NCBI GenBank assembly: GCA_963763485.1 | Contig: CAVXOW010000008.1 | Span: 434,001 to 498,000, forward strand | Reading direction: 5' to 3' | DNA from: CAWCKS01 sp963763485 | Lineage (GTDB): Bacteria; Pseudomonadota; Alphaproteobacteria; Rhizobiales; Xanthobacteraceae | Length of the DNA stretch: 64,000 bases | Shown: positions 17,441 through 26,243 of the stretch, piece by piece | How the letters are laid out: each line of letters opens with the position of its first letter | Position numbering within the stretch: the first letter of the stretch is position 1 | Notes under the pieces: generated by a model | What the model was told of the DNA's origin: nothing | Seen by the model: only the letters and a program-made list of their open reading frames with translations | Database searches by the model: none | Translations under genes and position numbers: made by a program

Positions 17441-19822
17441 ATGTCGGTCGCGACCGCGCGAGATGAAGCCACCCAAGCTTCGGTCGAGTTGCACCGCCTG
17501 CTCAGGGATTCCGCCGCAGCCTTTGCCCGGCGCGGCGGCATCGCCCGGGTTCGCGCGCTGCGCGCCAAGGCGTCCGGGTTCGACCGCACGGTCTGGACAC
17601 AGATGGCCGAGCAAGGCTGGCTCGGCATTCTCGTTCCGGAAGAGAATGGCGGCCAGGAGCTTGGGTTTGCCGAAATGGCTGTCGTGGTCGAGGAGCTTTC
17701 CCGGCTGCTGGCCCCGGAGCCGCTGATCGGCGGCGCCGTGCTCGCCGCAAAGCTGATCGAAGGCGGCAGCAATGACCGGCTCAAGGCGGCGCTGCTGCCG
17801 AAGATTGCTTCGGGCGAGGCCATCATCGGCGCCGGGTTGACCGGGCGATTTGGCGCGCTCGATGCCGGCGGCATTGGCGTCAACGCGACACCGAAGGGTA
17901 CCGACACCCTGCTCAACGGCGCCGCGCCGCATGTCGATCCCGGCCCGGGCGCCGACGCCTTCATCATCGCCGCGCGCGACACCGCAGGTGGCGTGGTCCT
18001 TTATCACGTGCCGGCAAGCGCTGCCGGGATCGAACGCGCCGATGAGCTGCGCGCCGACGGCACCTTCGCCAGCACGCTGACGCTCAGCGACGTCAAGGTG
18101 GGCGCTGCAGACCGGATCGCGTCGGGCGAGACGGCGGTTGCTGCAATCCGCCGCGCCATGGATGCCGCCAGTGTCATGACCTCGGCGGCGCTGCTCGGCG
18201 TCATGAAGCAGGCCTTCGACATCACGATCGGGTATCTGAAGACCCGCGTTCAGTTCGGCAAGGCGATCGGCAGCTTCCAGGCGCTGCAGGTGCGCTGCGT
18301 CGAGCTCTACATCCAGCAACAGCTCGCGATCGGCGCGCTCGCCGACGCGGCGCGCATACTCGACGACCCCCATGCTTCAGCGGACCAGGTCAGCATGGCC
18401 GCAAGCCGCGCCAAATCGCGCTGCGGCGACGCCGCGCATCAGATTTGCCGCGAGGCAATCAAGCTGCACGGCGCGATCGGCTTCACCGACGAATACGACG
18501 TCGGCCTCTTCCTGCGCCGCGCCATGACGCTGAACGCCTGGCTCGGCAATCCCTCAGAGCATCGCCGCCGCTTCGCCGCGTTGCTCAACGTATCCGAGGG
18601 CCTGCGCACCAGTGACAGGGATCGCGACAGCGTTCCGTTCTCGACCGTGTTTCTTTCCGACAACAAGGAGCACGTCGACTGGAATTCGTTCAGCGATCGT
18701 GAATTCCGCGCCGGCATCCGCGCGTGGTTCGAGAAGAACGCGCCCTCGCATCTCAAAAATCTCGGCCGCCGCGTCACCCCTGCCGAGATGAAGCCGTGGT
18801 TCACGGCACTTGCGGCGAAAGGCTGGAACGCGCCGGCATGGCCGACGCAATATGGCGGCATGGGCCTCGCGCCGTCGAAGCAGATCATCTACATCGAGGA
18901 GCGCGAGCATGCCGGCGTGCCGCGGACCTCCGAGCACGGTGTCGCGATGCTTGGGCCATTGCTGATGCAGTTCGGCACCGAGGAACAGAAGAAAAAATAC
19001 CTGCCGCGCATCCTCACCAATGACGACGTATGGTGCCAGGGCTACTCCGAACCAAATTCCGGCTCCGACCTTGCGAGCCTGCAGACCGAGGCCGTGCTGG
19101 ATGGCGATCACTACGTCATCAACGGCTCGAAGATCTGGACCTCCGGCGCCGATCTCGCCAACAAGATGTTCCTGCTGGTGCGTACCGCGCGCGGGCCGAA
19201 GAAGCAGGAAGGCATCAGCTTCCTGCTGATCGATGACATGAAGACACCGGGGCTGACCGTGCGACCGATCGAGATGGTCAACGGCATCACCGAACTGTGC
19301 CAGGAGTACTTCGAGAACGTCCGCGTGCCGAAGGAGAACGTCGTCGGCGAGGTCAACAAGGGTTGGACGATCGCCAAGAGCCTTCTCGGCTTCGAACGGC
19401 TGAACTCGGGCAGCCCGCGCCGGCCGCAGGCGCCGCTGGCCAATCTCGAGCAGGTGGCGCGTGCTGCCGGGCTGTGGGATGAGCCGGAGTTTCAATCGAA
19501 ATATGCGAAGGTCTATCTCGATCTCGAAGATCTCGGCTCGCTGTACCAGAGCTTCTGCGATGCCGTCGGCAAGGGCGAGGAGCTTGGCCCGGAGGTGTCG
19601 CAACTGAAGATCTTCGCGGCGGAAACGACGCAGCGCATTACCGAGCTGTTGATGGAGACCGCCGGCGGCGCCGGTGCGATCAATGCACTACAGCAGTTCG
19701 GCGACGACATGATCCAGGTGATCGCGCCGTTCTACCTGGTGTTCCCGATGATGATCGCGTCGGGCTCGAACGACATCCAGCGCAACATCCTGGCGCAGCG
19801 CGTGCTGGGCTTGCCGACCTAG
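17441..19822 (+). CDS. Double-domain acyl-CoA dehydrogenase
   Basis: A complete 793-residue protein with two acyl-CoA dehydrogenase domains. The first is visible as AEQGWLGILVPEENGGQELG and IKLHGAIGFTDEYDVG. The second is visible as WPTQYGGMGLAPSKQIIY, GYSEPNSGSDL, INGSKIWTSGADL and METAGGAGAINALQQFG, ending SGSNDIQRNILAQRVLGLPT. Both halves retain FAD-binding segments. In the second half the usual catalytic Glu of the EGT motif is Ser, the same substitution as in the divergent paralogue, so the base may be elsewhere (as in isovaleryl-CoA dehydrogenase). The ATG at 17441 follows CGGGAGACACCA. The SDR at 19968 is on the same strand and would supply the hydroxyacyl step. Confidence 0.9.
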   Translation: MSVATARDEATQASVELHRLLRDSAAAFARRGGIARVRALRAKASGFDRTVWTQMAEQGWLGILVPEENGGQELGFAEMAVVVEELSRLLAPEPLIGGAVLAAKLIEGGSNDRLKAALLPKIASGEAIIGAGLTGRFGALDAGGIGVNATPKGTDTLLNGAAPHVDPGPGADAFIIAARDTAGGVVLYHVPASAAGIERADELRADGTFASTLTLSDVKVGAADRIASGETAVAAIRRAMDAASVMTSAALLGVMKQAFDITIGYLKTRVQFGKAIGSFQALQVRCVELYIQQQLAIGALADAARILDDPHASADQVSMAASRAKSRCGDAAHQICREAIKLHGAIGFTDEYDVGLFLRRAMTLNAWLGNPSEHRRRFAALLNVSEGLRTSDRDRDSVPFSTVFLSDNKEHVDWNSFSDREFRAGIRAWFEKNAPSHLKNLGRRVTPAEMKPWFTALAAKGWNAPAWPTQYGGMGLAPSKQIIYIEEREHAGVPRTSEHGVAMLGPLLMQFGTEEQKKKYLPRILTNDDVWCQGYSEPNSGSDLASLQTEAVLDGDHYVINGSKIWTSGADLANKMFLLVRTARGPKKQEGISFLLIDDMKTPGLTVRPIEMVNGITELCQEYFENVRVPKENVVGEVNKGWTIAKSLLGFERLNSGSPRRPQAPLANLEQVARAAGLWDEPEFQSKYAKVYLDLEDLGSLYQSFCDAVGKGEELGPEVSQLKIFAAETTQRITELLMETAGGAGAINALQQFGDDMIQVIAPFYLVFPMMIASGSNDIQRNILAQRVLGLPT

Positions 19823-19827
19823 GCGCG

Positions 19828-19851
19828 GCCCTCTCCCAGCACGAAGAGGGC
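19828..19851 (+). terminator. Hairpin after the acyl-CoA dehydrogenase gene
   Basis: GCCCTCT and AGAGGGC pair perfectly around a 10-base loop just after the stop. No T tract follows. Confidence 0.4.
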
Positions 19852-19967
19852 GAAGCCGCATACGCCGCGTTCCGCAAACGCAATGGACGCATTGCGGTTC
19901 GACGCTAGACTGCGTTCATCGATGACCAACAATCAGCAAACTCAAGCAGAGTATCAGGAGCAAGCGC

Positions 19968-20891
19968 ATGGCAGGGATCGTTGAGGGCAAGGTCGCGGTG
20001 GTGACCGGCGGCGGAGGAGCGATCGGCGGTGCGATCTCGCGTCTGCTCGCGAAGGAAGGCGCCAAGGTCGTGGTCAACGACGTCGGCGGCACGGTGTTCG
20101 GCTCCGAACAGAACGATTCCGGACCCGCGCAAAAGGTCGTGGCCGACATCAAGGCGGCCGGCGGACAAGCGGTCATCAACGGCGACAGCGTCTCGAGCTG
20201 GGAATCCGCGCAAAAGATCATCCAGTGCGCGCGTGACACCTTTGGCCGCATCGACCTCGTCGTCAACAATGCCGGCATCATCCGCATGGCGAGCTTCCAC
20301 AAGCTGATGCCGAAGGACTGGGACGATGTCATCAACGTGCACCTGATGGGCTCGTTCTATGTCGCGCGCGCCGCCGCGCCGCACATGCGCGAGCAACAGA
20401 GCGGCGCGTTCGTGCACATGACCTCGACCGCCGGCCTTGTCGGCACGCTCGGCATGGCGAACTATGCCGCGGCCAAGCTCGGCATCGCCGGACTGTCGCG
20501 CTCGATCGCGATCGACATGGGTCACTTTGGCATCCGTTCCAATGCGATCTCGCCGGCGGCATTGAGCCGCATGGTGGAAGCAACGCCGAACCAGACGCCC
20601 GAGATGGCGGCGCGGATCGAGCGCCGCGGCCGCATCCAGAAGCCGGAGCACGTCGCAAACCTCGCCGTGTTCCTGCTCAGCGATTCAGCAAAGGCCATCA
20701 ACGGCCAAATTTTTGGCGCGCGCGGTGGCGAGATTTATCTCTACAGCCAGCCGCGGCCGATCCGCACGATCTTCCGCTCCGGCGGCTGGCCGCCGGCCGT
20801 GCTGGCCGAACAGCTGCCAAAAATGTTCAAGACCTCGTTCACCCCGGTCGAGCGCACGCAAGACGTGTTCAGCTGGGACGTGGAGGAGTGA
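19968..20891 (+). CDS. SDR-type (3R)-hydroxyacyl-CoA dehydrogenase
   Basis: A 307-residue SDR of the multifunctional-enzyme type. It starts with GKVAVVTGGGGAIGGAI, has VVNDVGGTVFG where family members carry a long loop, then VVNNAGIIR, the Ser in HMTSTAGLVG and YAAAK. The extra ~50 C-terminal residues (FRSGGWPPAVLAEQLPKMF) match the hydroxyacyl-CoA dehydrogenase/MFE-2 style. It would oxidise 3-hydroxyacyl-CoA after the dehydrogenase and hydratase steps. The ATG at 19968 is preceded by GGAGCAAGCGC. Its place after the double acyl-CoA dehydrogenase suggests a shared beta-oxidation route. Confidence 0.87.
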   Translation: MAGIVEGKVAVVTGGGGAIGGAISRLLAKEGAKVVVNDVGGTVFGSEQNDSGPAQKVVADIKAAGGQAVINGDSVSSWESAQKIIQCARDTFGRIDLVVNNAGIIRMASFHKLMPKDWDDVINVHLMGSFYVARAAAPHMREQQSGAFVHMTSTAGLVGTLGMANYAAAKLGIAGLSRSIAIDMGHFGIRSNAISPAALSRMVEATPNQTPEMAARIERRGRIQKPEHVANLAVFLLSDSAKAINGQIFGARGGEIYLYSQPRPIRTIFRSGGWPPAVLAEQLPKMFKTSFTPVERTQDVFSWDVEE

Positions 20892-20998
20892 TCTGACAAC
20901 CGTCTGACCTCTCCATCCGGGGAGCCCTGCTGTCCCACCCTCGCCAAATCGCAGGCCGATAGTTTATTCTCCCTGATGCGTTATTTGGGGGAATCGGC

Positions 20999-22490
20999 TT
21001 GCGGCATCTGACGACCTTGGTCGCACTATGTCTGGCGGTTGTGGTCATGCTTGCACCACAGTCGGCCGCGGCGGACCGACGCGTCGCGCTGGTGATCGGC
21101 AACTCGAACTACAAGCAGGTGCCGACGCTGGACAATCCAGCCAACGACGCGGCCGATCTCGCCGCAAAACTGGGCGCCATCGGCTTCGACGTGCTGCGCG
21201 GCACCGACCTCGACTATGCCGGCATGCGCGACATCATCCGCCGCTTCGGCGACAAGCTGAACGGCGCCGACGTCGCGCTGATGTTCTATGCCGGCCATGG
21301 GCTGCAGGTCGCGGGCAAGAACTATCTTGTGCCGGTCGACGCCAGGATCTCCAACCAGTCCGATGTCGACCTCGCAACAATCGACCTTGACGTGATCCTG
21401 CGCGCGATGGAAGCGGACCAGCGCACCAACATCGTGTTCCTCGACGCCTGCCGCGACAATCCGTTTGCGCAGAAGCTCGCCGCCAACATGGGCACGCGAT
21501 CCGCCTCCGTCGGGCGCGGGCTGGCGCAGGCCCAGGCCGGCGTCGGCACGCTGATCGCCTACTCCACCCAGCCCGGCAACGTCGCCCTCGACGGGCAAGG
21601 CCGCAACAGCCCGTTCACGTCGGCGCTGCTGAAGACCATCGACACACCCGGCCTGTCGCTCGGCGACACCATGATCGCGGTGCGCAACGACGTGCTGCAG
21701 GCGACCAACGGCCAGCAGGTGCCGTGGGATCACTCCTCGCTGACGGGTCAATTCTATTTCGTGCCGCCGGCGCCTGGGCAAGGCGGGCCTGGCGATGCGC
21801 AGGCCAAACTCGAGATTGCATTCTGGAACTCGATCAAGGATTCGAAGAACCCGCAGCTGTTCGACGCCTACCTGAAGCGCTATCCGAACGGGACGTTTGC
21901 CGATATCGCGAAGATCGATCGCGACCAGTTCAAGGTCGCGACCGCGCGCCCGATCGACGAGCCCGGCGCAGTCGGCGCCGATCAGCGACCCCGGCATGCT
22001 CGGCGAACTGCGCGACCGTCTCTACGAGCTCAACTTCGATCCGGATTCGCCGACCGACCGCAACGCATTGCCCAATGCGATCCGCGATTTCCAGCGGCAA
22101 AGCAGCCTGCCGCAGACCGGCGTGCCGACCGAAGGCCTGCTCGTTCGCTTGCGCGAGATCGGCGGGCTGAAGCCGTGGGGCACGATCGTGTTTTCCTCAC
22201 CCGCGGTCGGCAGCTGGGGCATGTCGTGGGGCCATACCTCGCGCAAGGACGCCGTGGCCGACGCCCGCAAGAAGTGCGGTACCGCGCAATGCGGCGTGGA
22301 ACTCAGCTTCTTCGGCACCAGCTGCGGCGCCTTCGCCTATTCCGATACCAGGTGGTCGATCGTCCAGCGCGACCAGCTGCAAAAGGCCAAGGACGCCGCG
22401 CTTGACGATTGCAATCACGGCGGCAAATCATGTCGCATCATTGGCGCAGCCTGTGCCGACGGACCCGAACAGGCGACTGCGAAGAATTAA
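20999..22490 (+). CDS. Exported caspase-like peptidase with peptidoglycan-binding and DUF4189 regions (frameshifted)
   Basis: The likely TTG start at 20999 (GGGGGA upstream) opens a signal peptide ending near QSAAA. A caspase/peptidase C14 domain follows (residues about 27-255) with the catalytic dyad His100 in FYAGHG and Cys151 in LDACRDNP. Next is a ~50-residue linker (SKNPQLFDAYLKRYPNG), a peptidoglycan-binding-like helical segment (LPNAIRDFQRQSSLPQTG), then a cysteine-rich DUF4189 end with CGTAQCGVE and SCGAFAY. The peptidase and the last two parts are in different frames joined at about 21975-21985; the 1492-base length supports one inserted base. It acts in the periplasm or outside. Two secreted proteins follow after 41 bases. 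Confidence 0.87.
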
Positions 22491-22531
22491 TTGAGTGGCG
22501 TCTTGCGACGGCGGCATCACACGAGGGGGCT

Positions 22532-23059
22532 ATGACGAAAATGATCGACATCAGTCGCAGCGGCTGGACAAGCTCGATCGCGGTCGCGGCTGCTTTGTTG
22601 TTCGCGTCCGTATCGCAGACAACGGCGCAGTCCGGCAGCGTCGGCGGCTCGATCGGCAAGGAAGACAAATCGGTGTCCGGCTCGCAGGCGCCGGCACGAT
22701 CGCTTCCCGCGCAGCCGGCTGCACCCACGCCGCGCGCAAAAAGCGCAAGCCGTTCCAATTCAGGCGGCGGAGGCAGTGGTGGTGGTAGTAGTAGCGGCAG
22801 TTCGTTCGACGGGGTCTGGACCTTTGTCGGCGTCAGTAGCGGCAACTGCAGCGGCAGTGTCACACTTTCGATTTCCGGCGGCCAACTCATTGGCGAAGGC
22901 GTCACCGGGTCGGTCTCGCCGAACGGCGCCATCAGTGCAGTCGGCGCCGCCAATGGCGTTAGCGGGGTCAGCACGGGCCGCCTGTCCGGGACCACTGGTT
23001 CCGGCAGCTGGCAGCAATCGGATGGTTGCTCCAGCCGCTGGACAGCGCAAAAGCAGTGA
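22532..23059 (+). CDS. Secreted Gly/Ser-rich protein with SIGGSIGK-type motif, paralogue 1
   Basis: A 175-residue protein. A signal peptide ends near TTAQ; the mature N-terminus is SGSVGGSIGKEDKSVSGSQ, followed by a Pro/Ala linker, a Gly/Ser spacer, and a ~85-residue C-terminal domain from FDGVWTF to SRWTAQKQ with two conserved Cys (NCSG and DGCSS). It is a duplicate of the next protein: same order, same motif, same C-terminal pattern. No known function. It may be a substrate or partner of the caspase-like protein upstream because of the proximity and the Lys-containing motif (metacaspase-type enzymes cut after basic residues); this is inference. The ATG at 22532 follows GAGGGG. Confidence 0.75.
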   Translation: MTKMIDISRSGWTSSIAVAAALLFASVSQTTAQSGSVGGSIGKEDKSVSGSQAPARSLPAQPAAPTPRAKSASRSNSGGGGSGGGSSSGSSFDGVWTFVGVSSGNCSGSVTLSISGGQLIGEGVTGSVSPNGAISAVGAANGVSGVSTGRLSGTTGSGSWQQSDGCSSRWTAQKQ

Positions 23060-23574
23060 CCCAGTCGGACCGCGATAGCATTCGGAGGAGCGCCATTCGG
23101 CTGGCGGCACTTGGCGGGCTGCTGGTGCTTTCGCCTGTGGTTGCGCTCGCACAATCCGGCAGCATCGGCGGCTCGATTGGCAAGGACAACAAGTCGATCT
23201 CGGGCTCGCAGGAGCCGGCACGTGCGCTGCCGCAGGAGCAACCGGCAACGCCAAAGGCGAAGAGCTCGAGCCGTGCTGGTTCGGGTGCAGCCGGTGGCGG
23301 CAGTGGTGGCGGCAACTTCGACGGTGCGTGGGCGGTGAGCAGCGTCGGCGTCACCTGCTCCGGCGGCAGTCAAAGTGCTGTCGTGGTGACATCGGGCAAG
23401 ATCATCGGGCAGGGCGTCAGCGGGCAGGTGTCGCCGAACGGCGCTGTCAACACCGTCGGCAATTCGAACGGCATCACCATCATCAGCACGGGACGACTGT
23501 CAGGCCGCTCGGGCTCCGGCACGTTCCGGCAATCCGACGGCTGCACCGGCCGCTGGAACGCGGTGAAACAGTAG
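23056..23574 (+). CDS. Secreted Gly/Ser-rich protein with SIGGSIGK-type motif, paralogue 2
   Basis: A 172-residue protein whose GTG start (23056-23058) shares GTGA with the TGA stop of paralogue 1, so it is translationally coupled. It has a signal peptide ending near ALAQ, the mature motif SGSIGGSIGKDNKSISGSQ, a Gly-rich spacer and a C-terminal domain from FDGAWAV to GRWNAVKQ with Cys in TCSGG and DGCTG. Similarity to paralogue 1 is strongest in the first 20 mature residues and in the last 60. The repeated unit VSPNGAV and TGRLSG suggest a beta-rich fold. Function unknown. It converges on the gene at 23579. Confidence 0.75.
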   Translation: MTQSDRDSIRRSAIRLAALGGLLVLSPVVALAQSGSIGGSIGKDNKSISGSQEPARALPQEQPATPKAKSSSRAGSGAAGGGSGGGNFDGAWAVSSVGVTCSGGSQSAVVVTSGKIIGQGVSGQVSPNGAVNTVGNSNGITIISTGRLSGRSGSGTFRQSDGCTGRWNAVKQ

Positions 23575-23578
23575 GGCA

Positions 23579-24037
23579 TCAACCCATTGTTCCGGCGGCG
23601 GGGCAAGGATGTCGGATACCATCGCGCCCGAGATAGGTTTGGCTGTCCGGCTCGTACGAGCGGTAGCGCCGCGCGCAATAGGTAATCATCTCAGGCGTGG
23701 GCTCGACGACGCGTTGCCACACTGCTCCGCCGTCAAATTGAACGGTCATCCCGTCGGGCGAAAAGACCGCGCCTTGCCTCAAGGCCTCGATCCAGATCCG
23801 TGTTGTCGGCGCGAACCAGTCGGACGAGGCCCGCGCGGATACGCCGGCTTCGCTCACCAGGTTGATGGTCCAGCCATTCTGCGTGATGAACGCCGGCCTG
23901 TTCTCAAAGCCCGCCACGCATCCCTGCACGCAACGATAGGTCCCGGTGAGACTGACGGCCGGCTGGGCTGACGCGCTGGTCGCGGCCGACGCCACCGCAA
24001 TTGCCCCAGCCAATGCCAGTGGTTTTGCGCAATGCAT
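23579..24037 (-). CDS. Secreted hypothetical protein
   Basis: A 152-residue protein with a signal peptide ending near TSASAQ. The mature part has two Cys close together (CVQGC), a further Cys (YCARRYRSYEP) and a C-terminal Cys, suggesting disulfides, and a WFAPTTRIWIEAL segment. No family recognised. The ATG at 24035-24037 follows AGGAG. It converges on the secreted paralogue pair with only four bases between stops. Confidence 0.7.
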   Translation of the reverse strand: MHCAKPLALAGAIAVASAATSASAQPAVSLTGTYRCVQGCVAGFENRPAFITQNGWTINLVSEAGVSARASSDWFAPTTRIWIEALRQGAVFSPDGMTVQFDGGAVWQRVVEPTPEMITYCARRYRSYEPDSQTYLGRDGIRHPCPAAGTMG

Positions 24038-24214
24038 GGGGCGCTCCTGCGGAGCTTTCTGCCCTCTCGCGCGGAGCATAATTCTGTCGCGCAGGACCGC
24101 CCTCGGGCCTTTGCCTGAAAGGCTTCGCGGAATGTCCCCCAAAAAATTGCGCGCATCATGGATGCTGGGCTGCGGTTTGACGATTTCCGCGCATGCAATC
24201 GGGACAGGGTTATT

Positions 24215-24240
24215 GGTCCCCGCCTTCGCGGCGACGACAA
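24215..24240. repeat. Partial family B dispersed repeat
   Basis: TGGTCCCCGCCTTCGCGGCG, continuing ACGACA, resembles the right half of family B elements. It is a single half in the 207-base gap between the 23579 gene and mmsB; the rest of that gap shows nothing coding. Confidence 0.55.
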
Positions 24241-24244
24241 CAAA

Positions 24245-25141
24245 CTACTTCTGCACCGACTGCGCGCGGACGAAGTTGATGATGCCGGAGAAGTCGACAC
24301 CCTCGTTGCCCGCCTTGTTGAAGGCGGCGTAAATCTCTTCGGCGTGCGCGCCGAGAGGTGTCACAGCACCGGCCGCTTTGGCGGCAGCTTGCGAAAGGCC
24401 GAGATCCTTCGACATCAAGACCGACGCGAAGCCCGGCTTGTAGCCGTTGTTGGCGGGCGACGCAGGCACCGGACCGGGCACCGGACAATATGACGTCAAC
24501 GCCCAGCACTGGCCCGACGAGGTCGAGGCAACATCGAACAGCGCCTGGTGCGACAGCCCGAGTTTTTCGGCGAGCACAAAGGCTTCACTGACGCCGATCA
24601 TCGAAATCGCCAGCATCATGTTGTTGCAGATCTTCGTGGCCTGGCCTGCGCCGGCGTCACCGCAATGGACAATGCGCTTGCCCATGTGTTCCAGCACCGG
24701 TTTTGCCGCGGCAAAAGCCTGCGCGGTGCCGCCGGCCATGAAGGTCAACGTCGCGCCCTTGGCGCCTGCGGTACCGCCCGACACCGGTGCGTCGACCGAC
24801 GGCAAGTTGCGCCTGGCGGCAAGGCCGTGCGCGGCACGCGCGCTCTCGACGTCGACAGTGGAGCAATCGATCACCAGCGCGCCGTTGGCCGCGGCCGGCA
24901 CCACCTCGGTCCACACCGACACCACGTGCTTGCCGGCCGGCAGCATGGTGATGATCACCTCCGCCTGCTTGACGGCGTCGGCGGCGCTCGGCGCGATCGT
25001 CACACCCGCTGCCTTCGCGTCATCGCAAAGCGACTTCACGATGTCGAAGCCCGTGACCTTGTGACCTGATTTCACCAGGTTGGCAGCCATCGGGCCGCCC
25101 ATATTGCCGAGGCCGATGAATGCGATCTGCTTGCCGGTCAT
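24245..25141 (-). CDS. mmsB: 3-hydroxyisobutyrate dehydrogenase
   Basis: A 298-residue enzyme oxidising 3-hydroxyisobutyrate to methylmalonate semialdehyde in valine breakdown. Diagnostic motifs are FIGLGNMGGPMAANL (NAD site), DAPVSGGTAGAKGATL (substrate site) and AGQATKICNNMML (catalytic Lys). The start ATG at 25139-25141 overlaps the TGA of the hydrolase gene. In this sequence the hydrolase frame runs into mmsB without a stop; that apparent fusion comes from a one-base frameshift near 25180, not from a real chimera. Last gene of the operon. Confidence 0.9.
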   Translation of the reverse strand: MTGKQIAFIGLGNMGGPMAANLVKSGHKVTGFDIVKSLCDDAKAAGVTIAPSAADAVKQAEVIITMLPAGKHVVSVWTEVVPAAANGALVIDCSTVDVESARAAHGLAARRNLPSVDAPVSGGTAGAKGATLTFMAGGTAQAFAAAKPVLEHMGKRIVHCGDAGAGQATKICNNMMLAISMIGVSEAFVLAEKLGLSHQALFDVASTSSGQCWALTSYCPVPGPVPASPANNGYKPGFASVLMSKDLGLSQAAAKAAGAVTPLGAHAEEIYAAFNKAGNEGVDFSGIINFVRAQSVQK

Positions 25142-26243
25142 TTGCGGCCCTCCCATTTTGGAATTACCAACTCGTCTGTCGCCGCGCGGCGCAAAATAGG
25201 CGTCGACCATCGCGGCCGTAACCTCGGCGACCTGCGGCGGCGACCATTTCGGCTTGCGGTCCTTGTCGATCACCGCCGCGCGGATGCCTTCCGGAAAATC
25301 GCGGCTGACGAACACTTCGAGCGCGGCGCCATATTCGCGGATCAAGCACTCATCGAGCGACTTTGACGCACGCGCCGCGCGCAGCAGCCGCAACGCCACT
25401 TTCAGGCTGGTCGGCGATTTCTCCAGCATGGTCTGACGTGCCTTCAGCGCGAACTCCGATACTTCGCTGAGCAGCGCCGCAAGAATCTCCTCGACGGTGT
25501 CGAAGGCGAAGGCGCGATCGATCAGCTCCTTGTGCTGCTCGACCGGCCCCTGCTCTTTCGGCGACGAGTAATGGCCGAGGACACCGCGCACCATGCCGTT
25601 GTTGACGTCAGGACCAAGGCGCGTCAGCGCAGCGCGCGCCTCCGGCCAGCGTGCCGTCGGGATGTAGACATCGCCGAGCCGGCAGCGCAGCGCATCAGCG
25701 GCGTTCATCGGTTGTCCGGTGAGGCCGAAATAGGTACCGAGCTCGCCGGGCGCATTGGCGAGCAGCCAGGTGCCGCCGACATCGGGAAAGAACCCGATGC
25801 CGACCTCGGGCATCGGCGAGCTGCGTCCGCTCGGTGAGAACCCGGTGGCGGCCATGCGCGGCAAGGCCGACACCGCCGCCCATCACCATGCCGTCCATGT
25901 AGGCGATGTAGGGTTTCGGGTAAGCGGCGATACGCGAGTTCATGATGTACTCCTCGCGCCAGAATACCTTGCCGAGGTCGCCGCCCTCGCGAATGCTCTC
26001 GTAGAGCCCGCGGATATCGCCGCCGGCGCAGAAGCCACGCTCGCCATTGCCCTCGATCAACACCATGCCGATCGAGGGATCGGTCTCGAATACGTCGAGT
26101 GCGGTGTTGATGCCGCGCAGCATCTCGTGCGTGAACGCGTTGATAGTCCGCGGCCGGTTCAGCCTGATGACCCCGAGCGCGCCCTCGCTCTTGACGATGA
26201 GGTCGCCGTCCTCTTGCTGGATTTGCCCCTCGGTCACGCTCAC
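25138..26243 (-). CDS. 3-hydroxyisobutyryl-CoA hydrolase (two frameshifts)
   Basis: A crotonase-fold enzyme hydrolysing 3-hydroxyisobutyryl-CoA in valine catabolism. The hydrolase-type signature MVMGGGVGLAAHGRHRVLTE, continuing AMPEVGIGFFPDVGGTWLL in another frame, is distinct from hydratases. The frame changes near 25830-25850 and near 25180, after which the natural end DELVIPKWEGRK and TGA at 25138-25140 appear. A span of 1106 bases fits two insertions. The start is a GTG directly after the TAA of the acyl-CoA dehydrogenase gene, so the three enzymes are translationally coupled. The gene is likely functional in the organism. Confidence 0.87.

Noticed and set aside
21897..22490. A separate gene encoding a PG-binding/DUF4189 protein after the caspase
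   Set aside because: No start signal is visible at its head and the first frame leads straight to it with one base removed, as in homologous full-length proteins.
20999..22490. Caspase-gasdermin or other phage-defence system
   Set aside because: The peptidase has a signal peptide and an envelope-type C-terminus, and no gasdermin, sensor or phage-linked gene is nearby.
24245..25873. Single 542-residue fusion of 3-hydroxyisobutyryl-CoA hydrolase with 3-hydroxyisobutyrate dehydrogenase
   Set aside because: The true hydrolase end and ATGA overlap appear in the neighbouring frame; a one-base error explains the read-through.
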